Shown: positions 4,948 through 7,858 of the stretch, in pieces
How the letters are laid out: every line of letters starts with the position of its first letter
Position numbering within the stretch: position 1 is the first letter of the stretch
Source of the DNA: Desulfocurvus sp.
GTDB lineage: Bacteria > Desulfobacterota > Desulfovibrionia > Desulfovibrionales > Desulfovibrionaceae
Assembly: GCF_023230885.1 (NCBI RefSeq)
Contig: NZ_JALNWM010000169.1
Location: 1-7,858, forward strand
DNA: 7,858 nt
Direction: 5' to 3'
Program-made: the position numbers and the translations under genes
Notes under the pieces: model-generated
What the model saw: the letters and a program-made list of their open reading frames with translations, nothing else
Databases searched by the model: none
Told to the model about the DNA's origin: nothing

Positions 4948-6010
4948 CACCTTGGCTTCGCTTGCCTTTATGTTGTGGCTGGCCCTGCTGGCGGCGCCTG
5001 CGGCGGCCCAGGGCGATGCGCAGGACGCCCCCCTGCGCCCCGAGGATTCCTACACCGTCACCTTCTACGACGAGAACGATTTCTTCGCCGGGACCGACGA
5101 GCACTACACCAACGCCTTCCACATCTCTGTGCTCTCCAAGGACCTGCCGCGCTACGCCCAGGAGCCCTTCCTGCGCGAGCACGCCCCCTGGCTGGCCCGG
5201 GCCCTGGAATCCATCCCGCTCATGAGCGGCCGCCCGGCGGGCACGACCTACAACGTGGGCTTTTCCTTCGGCAACAGCATCTACACCCCGGTGGCCACCC
5301 GCGAGGAGGCCCTGCAGGCCGACGACCGGCCCTACGCGGGCCACAGCTACGCGGCCCTGGCCCTGCACGCCAAGAACGCCACGCGCCTGGACAGCTTCGA
5401 GATCGCCGCGGGCATCGTCGGCCCCTCCTCGGGCGGCAAGTTCGTGCAGGACAGCTGGCACCGGCTGATCAACAAATTCCGTTCCCGCGGCTGGGACCAC
5501 CAGCTCCACGACGAGCCGACCCTGAACCTGACCTGGCAGCGCATCCAGCGGCCCCTGCGCGTGGACCTGGGCCGGGGCTGGGCCGCCGACGCCCTGCCCC
5601 ACTACGGCGGCACCCTGGGCAACGTATTCACCTACGCCAACGCGGGGGGCCAGGTGCGCCTGGGGCGGAACCTGCCCGCCGACTTCGGCGTCTCGCTCAT
5701 CCGCCCGGGCGCCATCGTCGGCGCCCCGGGCGACCCGGGCGACCCCCAGGTCACCGGCGAGCTGGGCTACAACGTCTTCGCCGGGGTGGACGGGCGCGCC
5801 GTGGCCCGCAACATCTTCCTGGACGGCAACACCTGGCGCCACAGCCACAGCGTGACGCGCAAGCCCTTCGTGGCCGACGTGTTCTGCGGCGTCTCGGTCA
5901 TCTGGCGGCGCTGGACCTTCACCTACACCCACGTCTACCGCTCCCCGGAATTCGAGGGCCAGCACGACGGGCAGGTCTTCGGCTCCTTCAGCGTGGGCTA
6001 TACGTTCTAG
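4937..6010 (+). CDS. lpxR: LpxR-family lipid A 3'-O-deacylase (outer-membrane beta-barrel)
   Basis: A 357-residue exported protein. LpxR enzymes sit in the outer membrane and remove the 3'-acyloxyacyl group of lipid A. Residues 1-24 are a signal peptide (hydrophobic core about 7-21, cleavage probably after PAAA or AQG). Family hallmarks follow in order: YDENDFFAGTDEHYTNAF (44-61) with the Asn-Asp pair N47/D48 near the active site, RPYAGHSY (131-138), and GPSSGGKFVQDSWHRLIN (162-179) with H175 in the position of the catalytic histidine. Alternating beta-strand sequence continues to a C-terminal phenylalanine (SFSVGYTF), the usual outer-membrane barrel signal. The ATG at 4937 is inside pspF (11-base overlap) with AAGGA eight bases upstream, so it is likely co-translated with pspF. 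Activity is by homology only; the motifs look intact. Confidence 0.9.
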   Translation: MPRNTLASLAFMLWLALLAAPAAAQGDAQDAPLRPEDSYTVTFYDENDFFAGTDEHYTNAFHISVLSKDLPRYAQEPFLREHAPWLARALESIPLMSGRPAGTTYNVGFSFGNSIYTPVATREEALQADDRPYAGHSYAALALHAKNATRLDSFEIAAGIVGPSSGGKFVQDSWHRLINKFRSRGWDHQLHDEPTLNLTWQRIQRPLRVDLGRGWAADALPHYGGTLGNVFTYANAGGQVRLGRNLPADFGVSLIRPGAIVGAPGDPGDPQVTGELGYNVFAGVDGRAVARNIFLDGNTWRHSHSVTRKPFVADVFCGVSVIWRRWTFTYTHVYRSPEFEGQHDGQVFGSFSVGYTF

Positions 6011-6029
6011 GCGGGCCCGGCATGCGGCG

Positions 6030-6172
6030 CGGCCCCTCGCGCGCAACGCGGACCCGAGGGGAAGATGGGCCGGGGCCCGTCCCTCGCGCCCGGCCCCTCG
6101 CGCGCAACGCGGGCCTGGCGGGCCCGCACGCCCCGGCCCCGCGGCGGCCCGCGCAACCCGGCGCGCAACGCG
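6030..6172. repeat. Direct repeats with a GCGCAAC core downstream of lpxR
   Basis: Two exact 22-base copies lie at 6030-6051 and 6091-6112, 61 bases apart, sharing the core GCGCGCAACGCG. A shortened copy with the same 12-base core is at 6161-6172, and a degenerate one (GCGCAACCCGG) at 6151-6161. The spaces between are GC-rich and form hairpins, including GCGGGCC/GGCCCGC at 6109-6127. The layout resembles an extragenic palindromic repeat region more than coding sequence. Confidence 0.7.
6033..6061 (+). terminator. Hairpin after lpxR, candidate terminator
   Basis: CCCCTCG (6033-6039) pairs perfectly with CGAGGGG (6055-6061). The loop contains CGCG-CAA-CGCG, which can stack as an inner hairpin. 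It starts 23 bases past the lpxR stop. No T-run follows, so termination is uncertain; its left arm is part of the first 22-base repeat. Confidence 0.45.
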
Positions 6173-6175
6173 AGC

Positions 6176-6190
6176 CCCTTGCCACAAGGG
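6176..6190 (+). terminator. Small hairpin before the 6276 gene, possible terminator
   Basis: CCCTTG (6176-6181) pairs with CAAGGG (6185-6190) around CCA, followed by CATTTCC. The stem is short and the T-stretch weak, but it separates the repeat region from the AT-richer promoter region of the next gene. Confidence 0.4.
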
Positions 6191-6216
6191 CATTTCCTGA
6201 TTATCGTCTGCCCGTG

Positions 6217-6233
6217 GTCACAAAAACGTCACA
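6217..6233. promoter_or_regulatory. Twin GTCACA boxes upstream of the exported-protein gene
   Basis: GTCACA occurs at 6217-6222 and again at 6228-6233, spaced 11 bases start to start (one helical turn), in the AT-richer part of the leader 43-59 bases before the ATG at 6276. A direct repeat on one helix face suggests a regulator site. It is not the TGTGA-N6-TCACA palindrome of CRP/FNR proteins. No confident -35/-10 pair is visible. Confidence 0.35.
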
Positions 6234-6275
6234 TCCGGGCCAATCGCAACAACGCGAACCTTCTGGAAATATACC

Positions 6276-7502
6276 ATGAAATACGCCTTCCTTCGCGCCC
6301 TGGGCGGCGTGGCGCTGCTGCTTTTGGGCCTGGCCCTGGCCGCGCCCCGGGCCCTGGCCGACACCGGCTCCCTGCCCATGCTCTCCGCCCCCGGCGCCCC
6401 CGGCGCCCCCGGCGCCCCCGGCGCGTCCAACTCCTCCGACAGCCCGGACGCCGCCGGTGCCCCCCCGGCCGAGGCCGTGCGCTCGGCGCAGGCCCTGCTG
6501 GCCCTGGCGGGCGACCGCCAGGCGGTCTTCGACCCCCAGGCCGCCGCGCCCCTGCTCGACTACATCCTGGCCGGGCCCGGCGACGGGCTGGAGCTGCCCG
6601 CCATGAACGGGGCCAGCGGCGCCATGAGCAGCGAGATCATGAACAGCCCCCTGGCGCGCATCCTCGAATACGCCTACAACCCCGAGGTTCCGGCCTACCT
6701 GACCTACCCTTCGGTGGTGCGTGTTTCGGGCTGGCAGCCGGGCAGCGACATCCTGACCCACCCCGGGCTGTGGACCCTGCTGGACGACCTGGACCGCCCC
6801 GTGGTCCTGCACGGGCGCGAGTTCGAGGAGATCACCCCCGACACCTTCAGCGGCGGCTACTACCGCTACGACCTGGACCGCGCCCTGGTGCTCATGCGCC
6901 ACAAGGGCCGGGCCGTGCTGCTGTCCATCGCCACCCAGGACGGCCTGTCCGGCGTGGGCAAGAAGGGCGTGGTGCTGGACGACGGCAACTGGCAGTACTT
7001 CTACTCCGGCATCGACGGCCTGACCCGGGGCGGCATGGGCTGGATGGACACCTACATGTACGGGTCCTGGTCCGTGACGGCCTATGTGGAGAACCCCGGC
7101 GGCGCGACCACCACCAGCGTGGTCTTCAAATGGCTGCGCGCCGGGTGGGCCAAGATGAACGTGGTGCGCTCCAAGCATATCCTGGCCGGGTGCCGCCGCT
7201 TCGCCGACGCCTTCAACGCCGTGCTCGGCTCGGACCGCCTGCCCCCGGCCGAGGATCTGGCCGCCAAGGCCCGCGAGCTGCGCGAGATGCCCGAGGGCGA
7301 GCTGGACCGCCGCGTCAACGCCTACGCCGCCGCCCTCCGGCAGGCCTACGCCGACCATCCCGAGCTCGCGGGCGGCGACTTCGGCAAGATCATGCGCGGG
7401 GATGTCTACGCCGAAACCCTGGACCGCGCCCAGCGCGTGGGCGTGCTGCTGCTGGAATACCTCAAGTCCCGCCTGGGAACCCTGAGCCTCGCGCGCGAAT
7501 AG
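6276..7502 (+). CDS. Exported protein of unknown function
   Basis: A 408-residue protein that I do not recognise. Residues 1-29 are a clear signal peptide (MKYAFLR, hydrophobic core VALLLLGLALAA, cleavage after ALA). Residues 38-49 are four perfect Ala-Pro-Gly units, followed by a Ser/Ala/Pro-rich linker to about 66. Residues about 67-100 look helical (AQALLALAGDRQAVFD). A mixed aromatic-rich domain spans about 140-300, with SGWQPGSDILTHPGLWTLLDD, FSGGYYRYDLDRALVLMRHK, GNWQYFYSGIDGL and MGWMDTYMYGSWSV. The rest, about 300-408, is charged helix. After the signal peptide there is one cysteine (C306) and no obvious membrane anchor, lipobox or catalytic motif, so a periplasmic or secreted location is likely. 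ATG at 6276 has a weak GGAA eight bases upstream. It lies 265 bases after lpxR, same strand, probably separately transcribed. Confidence 0.85.
   Translation: MKYAFLRALGGVALLLLGLALAAPRALADTGSLPMLSAPGAPGAPGAPGASNSSDSPDAAGAPPAEAVRSAQALLALAGDRQAVFDPQAAAPLLDYILAGPGDGLELPAMNGASGAMSSEIMNSPLARILEYAYNPEVPAYLTYPSVVRVSGWQPGSDILTHPGLWTLLDDLDRPVVLHGREFEEITPDTFSGGYYRYDLDRALVLMRHKGRAVLLSIATQDGLSGVGKKGVVLDDGNWQYFYSGIDGLTRGGMGWMDTYMYGSWSVTAYVENPGGATTTSVVFKWLRAGWAKMNVVRSKHILAGCRRFADAFNAVLGSDRLPPAEDLAAKARELREMPEGELDRRVNAYAAALRQAYADHPELAGGDFGKIMRGDVYAETLDRAQRVGVLLLEYLKSRLGTLSLARE
6387..6422 (+). repeat. Four perfect 9-base tandem units (Ala-Pro-Gly x4)
   Basis: GCCCCCGGC is repeated exactly four times at 6387-6395, 6396-6404, 6405-6413 and 6414-6422, encoding APG each time just after the signal peptide. 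Identity at the DNA level, not only the protein level, suggests recent slippage. Units are multiples of three, so copy-number change keeps the frame. Confidence 0.92.
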
Positions 7503-7858
7503 CCGGGGGCCGCGCTACCCGCCGCGCCGGGGCCCGGCGCTGCTCCCGGGCCAGCCTCCTGCCGCCGAAAGCCCTGGGCGTTCGCGGCCTCTCCGACGCC
7601 CCGGGTGGCCCAGAGCCGGGCCCCCGCTGTTGAGGCAATCCCCCGAGGCCCCCGGCGCGCTGGCCCGGCGGCCGGGCGCGCCCGGCCTTGGCGAGGGCGC
7701 GGACCTGCGCGCCCTGGCCAGCCTCCGAATCTCGCACCCGGCGCCCCCGGCCCCGGCGCGGGGCGGCCTGGGCCACCGGGCTTGCAACCGCCGAGCGCCC
7801 CCCAGGCCCGGCCCAGAGGCGGGGCGGCCCTGCCGGAGCGGCCCCCCCGACCCCGGCC
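7503..7858. other. Very GC-rich stretch with hairpins, no convincing gene
   Basis: Open frames of around 90-100 codons exist here on both strands, but they are Pro/Gly/Ala/Arg-rich, lack recognisable domains, and have no good ribosome binding site; in DNA this GC-rich such frames arise by chance. The stretch holds perfect hairpins at 7524-7540 and 7663-7677 (GCCCGG-CGG-CCGGGC). A gene running off the right edge cannot be excluded. Confidence 0.5.
7524..7540 (+). terminator. Hairpin after the exported-protein gene, candidate terminator
   Basis: GCGCCGG (7524-7530) pairs perfectly with CCGGCGC (7534-7540) around GGC, 21 bases past the stop codon. TGCTCCC follows rather than a T-run, so it may terminate weakly or only protect the mRNA 3' end. 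Confidence 0.5.

Noticed and set aside
6030..6172. CRISPR-like array from the 22-base repeats
   Set aside because: Only two full copies exist, the spacer lengths are unequal, the intervening sequence is itself repetitive, and no cas gene is nearby.
4418..6193. A 591-codon open frame on the minus strand opposite pspF and lpxR
   Set aside because: It is antisense to two genes with clear family motifs, and its product is Gly/Ala/Arg/Pro-rich with no recognisable domain. Long antisense frames are expected in DNA with GC-rich third positions.
6217..6233. CRP/FNR binding site
   Set aside because: The half-sites TCACA are in direct, not inverted, orientation, so the required TGTGA-N6-TCACA symmetry is absent.
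6387..6422. Collagen-like domain from the Ala-Pro-Gly repeat
   Set aside because: Gly does recur every third residue, but only four units are present, too few for a collagen triple helix. A flexible spacer after the signal peptide is simpler.
6065..7633. A 522-codon plus-strand open frame overlapping the exported-protein gene in another frame
   Set aside because: Its translation is low-complexity Arg/Pro/Gly/Ala throughout, while the 6276 frame gives a signal peptide and normal residue mix. The start would also lie within the repeat cluster.
7503..7858. Genes of about 90-104 codons on the minus strand (7515-7787, 7462-7776)
   Set aside because: They overlap each other in different frames, are Ala/Gly/Arg/Pro-rich, one runs into the end of the exported-protein gene, and no family motif or good ribosome binding site is visible.

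Overview
The window is GC-rich DNA (about 70% by eye) from a Gram-negative bacterium. A fused TRAP permease, a complete phage-shock (psp) locus with a sigma-54 promoter and an LpxR-type lipid A deacylase are compatible with a high-GC Desulfovibrio-type deltaproteobacterium, but that placement is inferred from gene content and composition, not from a marker gene. I see no tRNA, rRNA, CRISPR array, transposase or phage gene.

Layout. (1) 1-1043 (+): the 3' part of a TRAP transporter fused permease gene, cut by the window edge. (2) 1145-1900 (-): a GntR/HutC-family regulator with a UTRA domain, convergent with the permease; a long hairpin lies between the two. (3) 1901-2229: a gene-free spacer. 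(4) 2230-3710 (-): the pspA-pspB-pspC operon, with a GTG start and strong ribosome binding site for pspA, a compact hairpin between pspA and pspB, and overlapping pspB/pspC. (5) 3711-3879: the divergent psp control region, an AT-rich island with a sigma-54 promoter facing pspA, a sigma-70 promoter facing pspF, and a palindrome where PspF would be expected to bind. (6) 3880-4947 (+): pspF, the sigma-54 activator of the psp response. (7) 4937-6010 (+): an lpxR-like outer-membrane lipid A 3'-O-deacylase gene whose start lies inside the end of pspF. (8) 6011-6275: a repeat- and hairpin-rich spacer. (9) 6276-7502 (+): an exported protein of unknown function with a four-unit Ala-Pro-Gly repeat. (10) 7503-7858: a very GC-rich stretch with hairpins and no convincing gene.

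How the genes work together. PspF drives pspABC from the sigma-54 promoter; PspA restrains PspF until PspB/PspC report inner-membrane stress, after which PspA acts on the membrane. PspF here keeps the tryptophan that contacts PspA in E. coli. The notable departure from textbook psp loci is that pspF appears translationally coupled to lpxR, which would tie the inner-membrane stress regulator to remodelling of outer-membrane lipid A. The TRAP permease and GntR regulator look like a separate, unrelated unit.
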